A stretch of DNA of 64,000 bases, from the NCBI GenBank assembly GCA_013822345.1, contig PNKH01000023.1, positions 1 through 64,000 on the forward strand. Reading direction: 5' to 3'. Source of the DNA: Isosphaera sp. (GTDB taxonomy: Bacteria; Planctomycetota; Planctomycetia; Gemmatales; Gemmataceae). Shown here in pieces: positions 40,125 to 49,532 of this stretch. The notes below the pieces were generated by a model. It was not told where the DNA came from. It made no database searches and was given only the letters and a program-made list of their open reading frames with translations. Each line of letters begins with the position of its first letter. The stretch's first letter is position 1. The position numbers were made by a program, and so were the translations under genes.

Positions 40125-41714
40125 ATGACCCGCACCCTCCTCGCCGCGTCCGCCGTTCTCCTCGCCACCCCCGCCGCGGCCGCGGACGACCCCACCTACT
40201 GGGCCGACGTCCGCCCGATCCTGCGGAAGCACTGCACCGTCTGCCACAGCCAGCGGAAGCTCGCGGACGTGGACGTGTCCGCCGGCCTCGCCCTCGACAC
40301 CCCGGACGCGGTCCGCAAGGGCGGCAAGGTCGCGGTCCTCGCCCCCGGCAAGCCGGACGCGTCGCTCCTCGTCACCCTGCTCACGTCGAAGGACAAGAAG
40401 CGGGCGATGCCACTCGACGCCGACCCGCTCCCCGAGGCCGACGTCGCCACCATCCGGAAGTGGGTCGCGGCGGGGGCGCCGGAGGGGGTGAAGCCGAAGG
40501 ACGACGGCGGGGAGGCGGTCGCGGTCGGCCCGGCGCGGCTCCGCAAGCTCGACGTGGCGTTCCCGACCCGGGTCGTGTTCCCGAAGACCGCGAACCTGGC
40601 CGGGGCGGTCGAGGTGGTGCTGCCGGTCGGGCCGCTGTCCCCGGTCGCCGCCGTCGCCTTCAGCCCGGACGGCAAGCTGCTCGCCGCCGGGTCGTACGGC
40701 CGGGTGACGGTGTGGGACCTGGCCGCGGCGAAGCCGGCGCGGGTGCTGACGAACGTGCTCGGGGCGGTGAACGACCTGAAGTTCTCGCCGGACGGGACGC
40801 TCCTGGCGGTCGCCGGCGGCCAGCCGTCGGCCCGCGGCGACCTGCGGCTGTTCCAGGTGTCCGACGGGAAGCTCGTCCACTCCCTCGGCGGGCACCTCGA
40901 CACCGTTTCCGGGGTGGCCTTCAGCCCGGACGGCGGCAGGCTCGCGTCGGCGAGCTTCGACAAGACGGTGCGGCTGTGGGACGTGAAGACGGGGAAGGTG
41001 GCGCACACCTACGGCGGGCACTCGGACGCGGTGTACGCGGTGGCGTTCGGGCCGGGCGGGGAGTGGTACGCGACGGCGAGCAAGGACCGGACCGGGCGGG
41101 TGGTGGACGCCGCGACCGGGAAGGGGCGGTTCACCCTCAGCGGGATGAACGACGAGGTGCTGACCGTGGCCGTCCAGCCGGGGACCGGGCAGGTGGTCAC
41201 CAGCGGGTACGAGACGGCGCTGAGCTGGTGGGACCCGAAGACGGCCGAGCGGGTGCGGCGGACGGCCGGCCCGGGGCAGGCGACGCACGAGGTCGCGTTC
41301 GACGGGAAGGGGGCGGTGCTGGTGGCCGCCGGCGGGGACGGGAACCTGTCGATGTTCGAGACGAAGGGCGGGACGAACCTGCGGATCGGGGCGGCCGGCG
41401 GGAAGGTGTTCGCCGCGGCCATCGACGCCGACGGGCGGCGGGCGGCCGGCGGCGGGTCGGACGGGACGGTGCGGGTGTGGGCGGTGCCCGGCGGCCAGCA
41501 CCTCGTCACCCTCTGGGCCGGGGCCGACGACAACTGGCTGGCGCTGACCCCCGAGGGGTACTTCGCCGGCGGGGGCCCGGCTCTGGGGAAGGCGGCGTGG
41601 AAGGCCGGCGGGAAGCCGGTGGCCGACGCCGCGCTGCTGGTCCCGCTGCGGGACGCCGGCCAGGTCGGGAAGGCGGCCCGGGGCGAGAAGCTCGCCGACC
41701 CGGTGTGGAAGTAG
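40125..41714 (+). CDS. Planctomycete-type cytochrome c / WD40 fusion protein
   Basis: A 529-residue exported protein. After a signal peptide (LLAASAVLLATPAAAA) comes the planctomycete cytochrome c-like domain (PSCyt type; YWADVRPILRKHCTVCHSQR with the C-x-x-C-H haem site at about residues 36-40, and MPLDADPLPEADVATIRKWV with a possible axial Met). From about residue 165 a WD40 propeller follows ([33 protein letters not shown]). Such proteins are numerous in planctomycetes and may act in periplasmic electron transfer or sugar binding. Function is not established. Confidence 0.88.
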   Translation: MTRTLLAASAVLLATPAAAADDPTYWADVRPILRKHCTVCHSQRKLADVDVSAGLALDTPDAVRKGGKVAVLAPGKPDASLLVTLLTSKDKKRAMPLDADPLPEADVATIRKWVAAGAPEGVKPKDDGGEAVAVGPARLRKLDVAFPTRVVFPKTANLAGAVEVVLPVGPLSPVAAVAFSPDGKLLAAGSYGRVTVWDLAAAKPARVLTNVLGAVNDLKFSPDGTLLAVAGGQPSARGDLRLFQVSDGKLVHSLGGHLDTVSGVAFSPDGGRLASASFDKTVRLWDVKTGKVAHTYGGHSDAVYAVAFGPGGEWYATASKDRTGRVVDAATGKGRFTLSGMNDEVLTVAVQPGTGQVVTSGYETALSWWDPKTAERVRRTAGPGQATHEVAFDGKGAVLVAAGGDGNLSMFETKGGTNLRIGAAGGKVFAAAIDADGRRAAGGGSDGTVRVWAVPGGQHLVTLWAGADDNWLALTPEGYFAGGGPALGKAAWKAGGKPVADAALLVPLRDAGQVGKAARGEKLADPVWK

Positions 41715-41760
41715 CCGCCGCTTGCGGCGTTGCGGGCGACGCAACGCCGCAAGCGGCGGC
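41714..41760. repeat. Palindrome family C, copy 3 (convergent)
   Basis: 21-base perfect arms GCCGCCGCTTGCGGCGTTGC... around a five-base loop. The first base is also the last base of the TAG stop of the preceding gene. Confidence 0.92.
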
Positions 41761-41762
41761 GC

Positions 41763-42524
41763 TCACCCCGGGTCGCCCGGCAGCCGCTTCGGCAGCTTCA
41801 GGGTGAACGTCGACCCCTTCCCGGCGACGCTCTCCACCCGGATCCGGCCGTGGTGCTGCTCGACGATCTGCCGGCACACGCTCAGTCCCAGCCCGGTCCC
41901 GCCGCGGCCGTACTCGTCCGGCTGCTTCGTGGTGAAGAACGGCTCGAAGATCAGCCGCAGCTGGTCCGGCGGGATGCCGACCCCGGTGTCCGCCACCTTC
42001 ACCTCGACCGTCTCCCCGTCCGGCGACTCCCGCACCTCGAGCCGCAGCCGGCCGCCGCCGGGCATCGCCTGCCGGGCGTTGATCACCAGGTTCACCAGGA
42101 TCTGCTCGACCTGCCCCGGCACGGCCCACGCCCGCGGGCGGGAGTGGAACCGGGTGTCCACCTGCACCCGGTGCTTGGACAGGTCCTTCTCGGTCAGGAC
42201 GAGCACCTCCTCGACGAGCCGGGCGACATCGCAGTGCTGGCGGTGGGTGCCGCCCTTGCGGGCGAACCCGAGCATCCCGCCGGCGATCACCGCGGCCCGC
42301 TGCCCGGCCTTGACCACCCGGTCGAACGCCGCCTGCTTCTCCCCCGGGTCCGGGTTCCGCTGCCCGAGCTTGGCCGAGTTGATGATGGTGGTGAGGATGT
42401 TGTTGAACTCGTGGGCGATGCTCGACGCCAGCTCCCCGACGCTGCTCAGCCGCTGGGCCTGGAGCAGCTGCTGCCGCAGGGCGTCGGCCTCGCTGGCCGG
42501 GGCCAGGACCTCTTCGCCGGTCAT
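41763..42524 (-). CDS. Histidine kinase lacking a sensor domain
   Basis: A 253-residue minimal kinase. After 20 residues comes the dimerisation helix LSSVGELASSIAHEFNNILT (phosphoacceptor His in H-E-F-N-N), then an ATPase domain with N box NLVINARQAMPGGG, DTGVGIPPDQLRLIFEPFFT and GTGLGLSVCRQIVEQHHGRI. There is no membrane, PAS or GAF region, so input must come from a partner protein. No response regulator is adjacent. The ATG at 42524 was chosen over an Arg-rich upstream extension. Confidence 0.88.
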   Translation of the reverse strand: MTGEEVLAPASEADALRQQLLQAQRLSSVGELASSIAHEFNNILTTIINSAKLGQRNPDPGEKQAAFDRVVKAGQRAAVIAGGMLGFARKGGTHRQHCDVARLVEEVLVLTEKDLSKHRVQVDTRFHSRPRAWAVPGQVEQILVNLVINARQAMPGGGRLRLEVRESPDGETVEVKVADTGVGIPPDQLRLIFEPFFTTKQPDEYGRGGTGLGLSVCRQIVEQHHGRIRVESVAGKGSTFTLKLPKRLPGDPG

Positions 42525-42921
42525 AACGTTCCCCCGTGCCCGGGCCGCGGGTGGCCGCCGGAGTCCCGTCCGGCGCCCCCGGGAAGGTCGCCCCCGGAGC
42601 ACGAGAGGGGTATCGTCTGCCCCGCGACGGGCACTTCATCCGAACCGCACAATCGGAACCGTCGATGCGGGGTCGGACGAGGTTCACCGGATTCGGGTTA
42701 AAGCCGCGGGGAGAAGTGGGCTTGACGCGGGGTCTCGTAGGGTGGGCCGAGCCCGGCGCTTCGCCGGGCGAGTCCCACCACCGCCTCGCCCGGTGGGACT
42801 CGCCCGGCGAAGCGCCGGACTCGGCCCACCCTACAAACGCCGGCATTTGTCTGTCGCGTCGGCCGCCGGGGTTCGGTATCCTGATCGTAGCCCGCCTGCC
42901 ACCCCGCCCGCCGCACCCGCC
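42525..42921. other. 397-base divergent intergenic region
   Basis: It contains the 98-base family D palindrome (42737-42834) and otherwise GC-rich noncoding sequence. An AT-richer stretch around 42640-42665 and one at 42875-42890 are candidate promoter positions. No small gene is supported. Confidence 0.6.
42737..42834. repeat. Palindrome family D, copy 3 (full-size, nested hairpins)
   Basis: 43-base arms beginning GTAGGGTGGGCCGAGCCCGG. Each arm also contains its own hairpin (CCCGGCG-CTT-CGCCGGG), so it can fold as a long stem or as two side hairpins. Confidence 0.92.
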
Positions 42922-44322
42922 ATGCTCACCCTCCTTTCCAACTCCGCCGCCCGGGACTGCGCCGGGAACACCCGCCGCGACTTCCTCCGGGCCGGGTCGC
43001 TGGCCCTCGGCGGGCTGTCGCTGCCGTGGCTCCTCGAAGCGAAGGCCCGGGCCGCCGCGGCCGGCGAGGCGTTCGTCAAGGACAGGGCCGTCGTGGTGGT
43101 GTTCCTCGGCGGCGGGGCGAGCCACATCGAGACGTTCAACCCGAACATGGACGGCCCGGACCAGTCCCGGAGCGTCACCGGCGAGGTGCAGACCACCGTC
43201 CCGGGGCTGACGTTCGGCGGCACCTTCCCCGAACTCGCCCGGTTCGCCGACCGCGCCGTCATCGTGCGGTCCTTCAAGCACCCGATCGGGAACCACGAGC
43301 AGGCGATCAGCCACGTGCTGACCGGCGGGACCGACCCGAACGGCCAGGCGAAGGACGGGCAGAGCCTCGGGGCGATGTACGCCCGCATCCGCGGGGCGAA
43401 CCACCCGGAGACCGGCCTGCCGACCTACGCCCTCTTGTCCGACGCCCACAAGGACCCGCAGTACAGCCGGGAGATGAACCGGGTGGCGGTCGGGTCGCGG
43501 GCCGGGTCGCTCGGGGCGGCGTTCGAGCCGTTCGTCCCGACCGGGAAGGGGCCGGCGCTGGAGAACATGCAGCTCCGCGTCCCGGCCGACCGGCTCGACG
43601 ACCGCCGCGCCCTCGTCGGCCAGCTCGACGCCCTGAAGAAGGCCGTGGACGACCGGGACGCGGCCGTCGGGCTGGGGCAGTTCGACCGGCAGGCGGCCGA
43701 CCTCCTGACCCGCGGGGCCGGCCAGGCGTTCGACATCTCCAAGGAGCCGAAGGCGGTCCGGGACCGGTACGACACGTCGTCGTTCAAGACCGGGAAGAAG
43801 ACGTTCGAGCCGTCGTCGCTCGGCAAGCAGTTCCTGATGGCCCGGCGCCTCCTGGAGGCGGGGTGCGGGTTCGTGACGGTGCAGAGCGCCGGGTGGGACA
43901 TGCACGCGGACGGGAACAACCCGCCGGTGAAGGAGGGGATGGAGATGCTCGGCCGGCCGCTCGACAAGGGCCTGTCGGTGTTCCTGGCCGACCTTCAGGA
44001 CCGGGGGCTGCTGGAGAAGACGTTGGTGATCGTGACCGGGGACTTCGGGCGGACGCCGAAGATCAACAAGAACGGCGGGCGCGACCACTGGGCGAACCTG
44101 TGTACCCTGGCGCTGTTCGGCGGCGGGCTGAAGCCGGGGGTGGTGGGGAAGTCGGCGCGGGACAACGGCACCCCGGCGGCCGACCCGGTCACGACCGGGC
44201 ACCTGTTCGGGACGGTGATGCACCACCTGTTCGACGTGGGGCTGGTCCGCGTCGCCCGGAACCTGCCGACGAACCTCGTCAACCTGGTGACGAACAACCC
44301 CCCGCTCCCGGGCGTGTTCTGA
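42922..44322 (+). CDS. DUF1501 protein with Tat-type signal
   Basis: A 466-residue protein of the DUF1501 family, alkaline-phosphatase/sulfatase-like fold. A twin-arginine signal is seen (T-R-R-D-F-L-R-A-G-S-L-A-L-G-G). Core segments are VVVVFLGGGASHIETFNPNM, PIGNHEQAISHVLTGG, MHADGNNPPVK and VIVTGDFGRTPKINKNGGRD followed by H-W, where Asp/His residues resemble metal-binding positions of sulfatases. In planctomycetes DUF1501 genes usually stand beside DUF1553/DUF1800 cytochrome genes; here the partner is absent, and a cytochrome-WD40 gene lies two genes upstream. The reaction is unknown. Confidence 0.93.
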   Translation: MLTLLSNSAARDCAGNTRRDFLRAGSLALGGLSLPWLLEAKARAAAAGEAFVKDRAVVVVFLGGGASHIETFNPNMDGPDQSRSVTGEVQTTVPGLTFGGTFPELARFADRAVIVRSFKHPIGNHEQAISHVLTGGTDPNGQAKDGQSLGAMYARIRGANHPETGLPTYALLSDAHKDPQYSREMNRVAVGSRAGSLGAAFEPFVPTGKGPALENMQLRVPADRLDDRRALVGQLDALKKAVDDRDAAVGLGQFDRQAADLLTRGAGQAFDISKEPKAVRDRYDTSSFKTGKKTFEPSSLGKQFLMARRLLEAGCGFVTVQSAGWDMHADGNNPPVKEGMEMLGRPLDKGLSVFLADLQDRGLLEKTLVIVTGDFGRTPKINKNGGRDHWANLCTLALFGGGLKPGVVGKSARDNGTPAADPVTTGHLFGTVMHHLFDVGLVRVARNLPTNLVNLVTNNPPLPGVF

Positions 44323-44330
44323 GCGCCATC

Positions 44331-44392
44331 CGTCCGAGCCCGAGCGCCAGCGAGGGTTGAGGTGGTCCCTCGCTGGCGCTCCGGCTCGGACG
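44331..44392. repeat. Palindrome family A, copy 4 (convergent)
   Basis: 26-base arms starting CGTCCGAGCC with the variant core GAGCGCCAGCGAGGG, between the convergent DUF1501 and comEC genes. Confidence 0.88.
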
Positions 44393-44399
44393 ACTCCCC

Positions 44400-46940
44400 T
44401 CACCGCCCGCGGCGCACCACCCGCACCTCGCCGCTCCGGAACGCCTCCGCCACCACCCCCGTCTTGTGACACCGGATTGTCACCGCCCCGGCGGTCGGCG
44501 TGTCCCACACGGCTCCGGGGGCGTACGCCGCGGCGAGGTGGTCGGTCGGGCCGGGCCGCTGGCTCGACACCACCAGCCCCGGCCGCGCCCACGCGGCCAT
44601 CAGCCCGGGGAGCGGGTCGCCGGCCGGGCCGCGGCGCGGGGCGTTCGCCGACTTCCCGCCGTGGTGCGGGGCGAGCATCACGTCGACCGGCGGCAGCGGC
44701 CGCTCCCGCACCATCGCCTGGCCGGGCTCCTCCAGGTCGCCGGTGAGCAGGACGGTCGCGTCCCCGTACCGGACGAGGAGCACCAGGCTCCGGGCGTTCT
44801 CGTTCCCCGGCGGCCCCTCCGCCGGCGGGTGGAGCACGTCCAGGGTCACGTCGCCGGCCCGGAACCGGTCGCCGACCGCCGCCGTCCGCCGCTCCACCCC
44901 GTGCCGGTCAAGCGCCCCCAACACCGCTTCGACCCCCGGTGTCGACTTGTCCGGGAACGACGGGGTGAGGGTGACCCGGCCGACCGGGAACCGCTTCAGC
45001 AGCTCCGGCAGGCCGTTGAAGTGGTCGAGGTCGGCGTGGGAGACGAACAGCTCGTCGATCCGCGAGATCCCGCGGTGCCACAGGTACGGGGCGATCACCC
45101 GGCGGACGGCGTCCGGGCCGGCGGTCGTGCCGGCGTCGTACAGCAGGGCGCGGCCGTCCGGCGTTTCGAGCACGACACACCCACCATGTCCCACGGCGAG
45201 GAACGTGACCCGGAGTTCGTCCGCGGCGCGCGGCGGGGACGTGACCGCCAGCCCGGCGAACACCCACACCGCGAGCGCGACCGCGGCCCGCCGCGGCCAC
45301 GGGGCCGGCACCAGCACCACGGCGGCCACCCCGAGGTAGAACCCGACCACCCACCACCCGGCGGGTGCCGGCGCGTACACCCACGCCCCGGGGACGTGGT
45401 CCGCCGCCCGCACCAGCGCCTCGCACCCGGCCAGGCTCCACTCCGTCACCCGGGCGAACGGCCACCCGGCCCACGCCCCCAGCGGCGACACGATCAGCAG
45501 AAGGAAGCCGGCGACGAGGGCGACCGAGGTGAGGAGGACGAGCGGCGGGCCGAGGACGAGCCCGACCGGCGACGCGAGGTTCTGCCACGCCAGCACCAGC
45601 GGGGCGTTCGCCACCCCGAGGATCAGACTCACCGCGAACGCCACGGCGACGACGCGGCCGACCGCCCGGACGAGCTTCTCCGTCGGCGTGCGGCTCTCTT
45701 CGATGAGTTGCTCCACGGGGGTGAGTGGCCGCGGGGCGAGCCACCGGGCCGCGCCCCACACCAGCACGAACACCGACAGGAACGACAACTGGCAGCCGGC
45801 GGTGAACGGGTCGGCCGGGTTGAGGGCGACGACGACGAGCCACGCCAGGGCGAACGCGTTCGCCGGTGTCACCGGGCGGCGCAGCACGACCGCCAGGCAG
45901 ACGACGCACACCATCACCGTCGCCCGCACCGCCGACGGCCGCGCCCCGGTCAGCAGGGTGTACCCGATCATCACCCCGGCGACCGCCCACGCCCCGTGCC
46001 GCCGCCGCACCCCGAACACCTTCAGCACCAGCCACGCGAACGCCGCGAGGATGACGAGGTGCTGCCCGGAGATCGCCAGGACGTGGACCACCCCGGTCCG
46101 CACGAACGCGTCCCACTCGTCCCGATCGAGCGCGGCCGTGTCGCCGAGGAGTAGCGCCGCCGCCAGGCCCGACTCGTCGGCCGGCAAGGCGTCCCGCAGC
46201 GTCCGCGTGCCCCAGCCGCGGACCACCCCGACCCACCCGAACAGCGACGCCCGCCAGCCCTCGTCGAGCCGCACCACCCCGGCCGCCGACCCCTCGACCC
46301 GCAGCACTGCGGTCACCCGCTGGTCGCGCAGGGCGGCGCGGGCGTCGCGCTCGCCGGGGTTGGCGGCCCGCGGCGGCAGCGACAACCGCCCGGCCACCTC
46401 GACCACGTCCCCGGCGTGCAAGCCGTCGAGCCGACCCTCGACCGTCAGCCGCGCCCGGCCCGACGCGCTCACCCGCCCGCCGCGTGCCTCCACGGCCCGG
46501 ACCGCGAGGACGGTCGAACTCGTCTCCGGGCGCGGCTCGGTGACGAGCGGGTCCGGCTTCCCCGGGCGGGAGTAGACGGGTTCGTCGGCCAGCGTCCCGC
46601 GGACCCGCGCCGGCGTCGGGGTGTCGGTGGCGAACGCGGCGATGTCGTCCGGGTCGAACCGGTGGCGGTGGGCGTGGTGGTGGGCGGCCGCCAGCCCGCC
46701 GGCGGCGACCGCCAGCCACGCCGGGGCGGACGGCCGGTCCCGCCCGACGACCCACGCCAGCAGCCCGCCGAGCCCGACCGCCAGGCCCGCTGTCGGCGGC
46801 ACGTCCGCGTACCGGTCGGCGAGCAGCCCGAGGGTGGCGGCGACCGCGACCGGCACCAGCGGGGCGCGGGCGAACGCGCGCCACACCGGCTCCGGCGGCT
46901 TCGCGGGCGGGTCGTCGTCCGGGGGCGGGGCGGGCGTCAT
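44400..46940 (-). CDS. comEC: ComEC/Rec2-type DNA uptake channel
   Basis: An 846-residue protein with the full three-domain layout: DUF4131 and OB-like N-terminal part (residues about 25-210), the multi-helix Competence domain (about 235-530; VHVLAISGQHLVILAAFAWL, ARPSAVRATVMVCVVCLAVV) and a C-terminal MBL-fold domain (about 575-830; DELFVSHADLDHFNGLPELL, DVMLAPHHGGKSANAP). It forms the inner-membrane channel for transforming DNA. The metal ligands of the MBL domain are present. The ATG at 46940 was chosen because the upstream in-frame extension is encoded by a repeat element. Other competence genes are not in the window. Confidence 0.93.
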   Translation of the reverse strand: MTPAPPPDDDPPAKPPEPVWRAFARAPLVPVAVAATLGLLADRYADVPPTAGLAVGLGGLLAWVVGRDRPSAPAWLAVAAGGLAAAHHHAHRHRFDPDDIAAFATDTPTPARVRGTLADEPVYSRPGKPDPLVTEPRPETSSTVLAVRAVEARGGRVSASGRARLTVEGRLDGLHAGDVVEVAGRLSLPPRAANPGERDARAALRDQRVTAVLRVEGSAAGVVRLDEGWRASLFGWVGVVRGWGTRTLRDALPADESGLAAALLLGDTAALDRDEWDAFVRTGVVHVLAISGQHLVILAAFAWLVLKVFGVRRRHGAWAVAGVMIGYTLLTGARPSAVRATVMVCVVCLAVVLRRPVTPANAFALAWLVVVALNPADPFTAGCQLSFLSVFVLVWGAARWLAPRPLTPVEQLIEESRTPTEKLVRAVGRVVAVAFAVSLILGVANAPLVLAWQNLASPVGLVLGPPLVLLTSVALVAGFLLLIVSPLGAWAGWPFARVTEWSLAGCEALVRAADHVPGAWVYAPAPAGWWVVGFYLGVAAVVLVPAPWPRRAAVALAVWVFAGLAVTSPPRAADELRVTFLAVGHGGCVVLETPDGRALLYDAGTTAGPDAVRRVIAPYLWHRGISRIDELFVSHADLDHFNGLPELLKRFPVGRVTLTPSFPDKSTPGVEAVLGALDRHGVERRTAAVGDRFRAGDVTLDVLHPPAEGPPGNENARSLVLLVRYGDATVLLTGDLEEPGQAMVRERPLPPVDVMLAPHHGGKSANAPRRGPAGDPLPGLMAAWARPGLVVSSQRPGPTDHLAAAYAPGAVWDTPTAGAVTIRCHKTGVVAEAFRSGEVRVVRRGR

Positions 46941-46949
46941 GGGCGTGCC

Positions 46950-47058
46950 CTGGAGCGCGGCCGTCCCGGCCGCTGCTGCCGAGGTCGTGGCGGCCGGCGG
47001 GTTTCCCCGGAGCAACTCGCCCCGTGCGGGTGGAGCGGCCGGGACGGCCGCGCTCCAG
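46950..47058. mobile_element. MITE-like element, family E copy 2 (between comEC and aroB)
   Basis: 25-base terminal inverted repeats (46950-46974 and 47034-47058; core GAGCGCGGCCGTCCCGGCC) around a 59-base core. The core, read on the opposite strand, matches that of the copy at 25918 (shared GCTGCCGAGGTCGTGGCGGC and CCCCGTGCGGGTG). Confidence 0.85.
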
Positions 47059-47100
47059 AATACACTGGGCGAACCCGTCCGCTTCCCCTGAAATGCCGGC

Positions 47101-48186
47101 ATGCGCACCGTCCGCGTGAACCTCGGCCCGCGGTCCTACGACATCGCGTTGTCATCCGCCGGCCCGGCCGGCGCCGGGCCGTTCGCCCGGGCGGCCCTGC
47201 CGAAGGCGCAGCTCGCCCTCGTCGTCGCCGACGCGAACACCGCCGCCCACGCCCGGGCCGTCGCGGCGGCCCTGACCGCCGCCGGGTTCCGCACCGGGTT
47301 CGTGACCGTCCCGGCCGGGGAGGGCTCGAAGTCGCCGGCCGAGCTGTCCCGCCTGTACGACGCGCTGTACGACCTGGCGGCCGACCGCGGGACGGCGGTC
47401 GTGGCGGTCGGCGGCGGGGTGGTCGGCGACCTCGCCGGGTTCGCGGCGGCGACGTACAACCGCGGGCTGCCGCTCCTGATGGTCCCGACCACGCTGCTCG
47501 CGATGGTCGACTCGGCGGTCGGCGGCAAGACCGGGATCAACCACCCGCGCGGGAAGAACCTGATCGGGGCGTTCCACCAGCCGGCCGGCGTCTGGATCGA
47601 CACCGCCCACCTCGACACCCTCCCCGACCGCGAGTTCAAGAGCGGCCTCGCCGAGGTGGTGAAGTACGGCGTCATCCTCGACGCCGACTTCTTCGCGTGG
47701 CAGGAGGTGAACGCCGCGGCGGTCCTGGCCCGCGCCCCCGCGGCACTCGTCCACGTCGTCGAGCGGTCGTGCCGGCTCAAGGCGGATGTCGTGGAGAAGG
47801 ACGAGCGGGAGGAGACCGGGCTGCGGGCGGTGCTGAACTACGGGCACACCTTCGCCCACGCGTTCGAGACAGTCGGCGGGTACGGGGCCTGGCTGCACGG
47901 CGAGGCGGTCGCCGCCGGGATGTGCTGCGCCAGCCGGCTCGCAGAGAAGCTCGGGATGATCGACCCCGACGTGACCCGCCGCCAGGTGCGGCTGCTCGCC
48001 TCGTTCGGGCTGCCGACCGCCCCCCGACCCGGGTGGGCGACTGACGACCTCCTCGCGGTCATGCGGCGCGACAAGAAGGCCGCCGCGGGGAAGCTGCGGT
48101 TCGTGCTCCCCGAACGCCTCGGCTCCGTCAAGCTGGTCGGCGACGTGCCGGAAGACCTCGTCCGCGACGTGCTGGAGGGGCGATGA
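47101..48186 (+). CDS. aroB: 3-dehydroquinate synthase
   Basis: A 361-residue enzyme of the shikimate pathway that turns DAHP into 3-dehydroquinate using NAD and Zn. Motifs are intact: GEGSKSPAELSRLYDAL, AVGGGVVGDLAGFAAATYNR, PTTLLAMVDSAVGGKTGINH, NYGHTFAHAFE and HGEAVAAGM with the metal-binding His and Glu residues. Length is normal. It is overlapped by the next gene (ATGA at 48183). No other shikimate genes are nearby, and the following genes act on cyclitols and sugars, so a dedicated role is possible. Confidence 0.95.
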   Translation: MRTVRVNLGPRSYDIALSSAGPAGAGPFARAALPKAQLALVVADANTAAHARAVAAALTAAGFRTGFVTVPAGEGSKSPAELSRLYDALYDLAADRGTAVVAVGGGVVGDLAGFAAATYNRGLPLLMVPTTLLAMVDSAVGGKTGINHPRGKNLIGAFHQPAGVWIDTAHLDTLPDREFKSGLAEVVKYGVILDADFFAWQEVNAAAVLARAPAALVHVVERSCRLKADVVEKDEREETGLRAVLNYGHTFAHAFETVGGYGAWLHGEAVAAGMCCASRLAEKLGMIDPDVTRRQVRLLASFGLPTAPRPGWATDDLLAVMRRDKKAAAGKLRFVLPERLGSVKLVGDVPEDLVRDVLEGR

Positions 48187-49448
48187 CATACGCCGGGACG
48201 GCGGAGTGGCTGCGGCCGCGGCTCCCGTTCGGGTTCGTCCTCGGGGCGGTCGCGTGGGCGGTGTGGGTCGGGAACCTCGCCCTCGGCGGGTGGTACAAGG
48301 ACAACGAGGGGACGCTGATCGGCGGCGACCACCTCGCGTTCTACACCCCGGCCCGCCTGATCCGCGACGGCGAGCCCGGCCGGATGTACGACTACGACGC
48401 CGCCCTCCACGCGTACCAGCAGCGGCTGATCGGCTGGGAGTGGAGCGGGTTCGAGGCGTACCGCAACCCGCCATTCTACGCCCTCCTGTACGTCCCGACC
48501 GCCGGCCTGTCGTACTACGCCAGCCTCGGCGTCTGGACCGCGGTCGGCCTGCTCGCCCTCGTCGCCGCGGTCTACCTGCTGAGGCCGGCGCGGCCGGGGC
48601 GGGTGCTCCTCTGGGCGGTCGCGTTCTACCCCGTCTTCGCGACCGTCAGCTTCGGGCAGAACACGCTGCTGAGCCTCCTCGTGTTCGCCGCCGTCTACCG
48701 CCTGGCGGACGCCGGCCGGCCGGTCGCCGCCGGGCTGGTCGCCGGGCTGCTGTGGTTCAAGCCGCCGCTGCTGATCGGGCTGTTCGTGTGGTGGGGGCTC
48801 GCCCCGCGGCGGCACGCCGGTTGCTTGCTCGGGGTCGGTGTCACCGGGTTGTCACTGGCGGCGGTGTCCTGGGCGGCGGTCCCGGACGCGGCCCGGGCGT
48901 TCGTCGCCTCGCTCGGGCGAAACGTCGGGTTCGGCGGCGAGGGGATGTGGAACAAGCACACCCCGCGGGCGTTCGCCGACATGCTCGTCCCGGGCGTCCC
49001 GGCGGCGGGGCTGGCGGCGTGGGGGGTCGCGGCGGCCGCCGGCGTGGCCGTGGCGTGGTGGGTCCGCCGGCGGACCGGCGGGCCGGTCGCGGTGATGTTC
49101 CCGGTGGCGGTGTTCCTGTCGCTGTGGGCGTCGCCGCACGCCCTGATCTACGAGTGGGCGCTGCTGGTCGCGGCCGGGGTGGTGCTGTGGGAGCGCGTCC
49201 CGCGGTCGCGGGACGCGTGGGTGTGCCTGTTCGCGCTGGCGTGGGTCGGCCTAGCGGTCGGCACCCCGCTGGCGCTGGTGCAGATCAAGTACCTCGCACT
49301 CCCGGCGGTGGTCCAGGTGAGCGTGCCGGTGCTCGGGCTGGTCGGGTGGCTCGCGGCCCGGGAGTTGGCCGCCGCGGGCGCAGGCGTGGGCAATCCGTGG
49401 CCGGCGGGTGAGGCCGCGGGCGGTCGGCCGTCGCACCCGGGCGGATAA
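48183..49448 (+). CDS. Membrane glycosyltransferase, GT87 (DUF2029) family
   Basis: A 421-residue polytopic protein with about ten to eleven membrane helices. The first extracytoplasmic loop has GGDHLAFYTPARLIRDGEPG and Y-R-N-P-P-F-Y, the acidic residue and N-P-P motif of GT87 enzymes, which transfer mannose or other sugars from polyprenyl-phosphate donors to lipid acceptors. Typical later segments are SFGQNTLLSLLVFAAVYRLA and GLLWFKPPLLIGLFVWWGL. Its start overlaps the aroB stop. The next gene makes inositol phosphate, so a glycolipid built on a cyclitol is conceivable, but this is inference. Confidence 0.85.
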   Translation: MTYAGTAEWLRPRLPFGFVLGAVAWAVWVGNLALGGWYKDNEGTLIGGDHLAFYTPARLIRDGEPGRMYDYDAALHAYQQRLIGWEWSGFEAYRNPPFYALLYVPTAGLSYYASLGVWTAVGLLALVAAVYLLRPARPGRVLLWAVAFYPVFATVSFGQNTLLSLLVFAAVYRLADAGRPVAAGLVAGLLWFKPPLLIGLFVWWGLAPRRHAGCLLGVGVTGLSLAAVSWAAVPDAARAFVASLGRNVGFGGEGMWNKHTPRAFADMLVPGVPAAGLAAWGVAAAAGVAVAWWVRRRTGGPVAVMFPVAVFLSLWASPHALIYEWALLVAAGVVLWERVPRSRDAWVCLFALAWVGLAVGTPLALVQIKYLALPAVVQVSVPVLGLVGWLAARELAAAGAGVGNPWPAGEAAGGRPSHPGG

Positions 49449-49532
49449 CTTGACCCGGTGGGCGGGTGGGTCGAGAATGAACGGGGACCCGCACCCCCGC
49501 CCCGGCCTCACCCCTCGACGGACAACCCTGTC

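Noticed and set aside
44400-47108. comEC starting at 47108
   Set aside because: The extra 56 N-terminal residues are translated from the family E element and carry no ComEC features; the start at 46940 was used.
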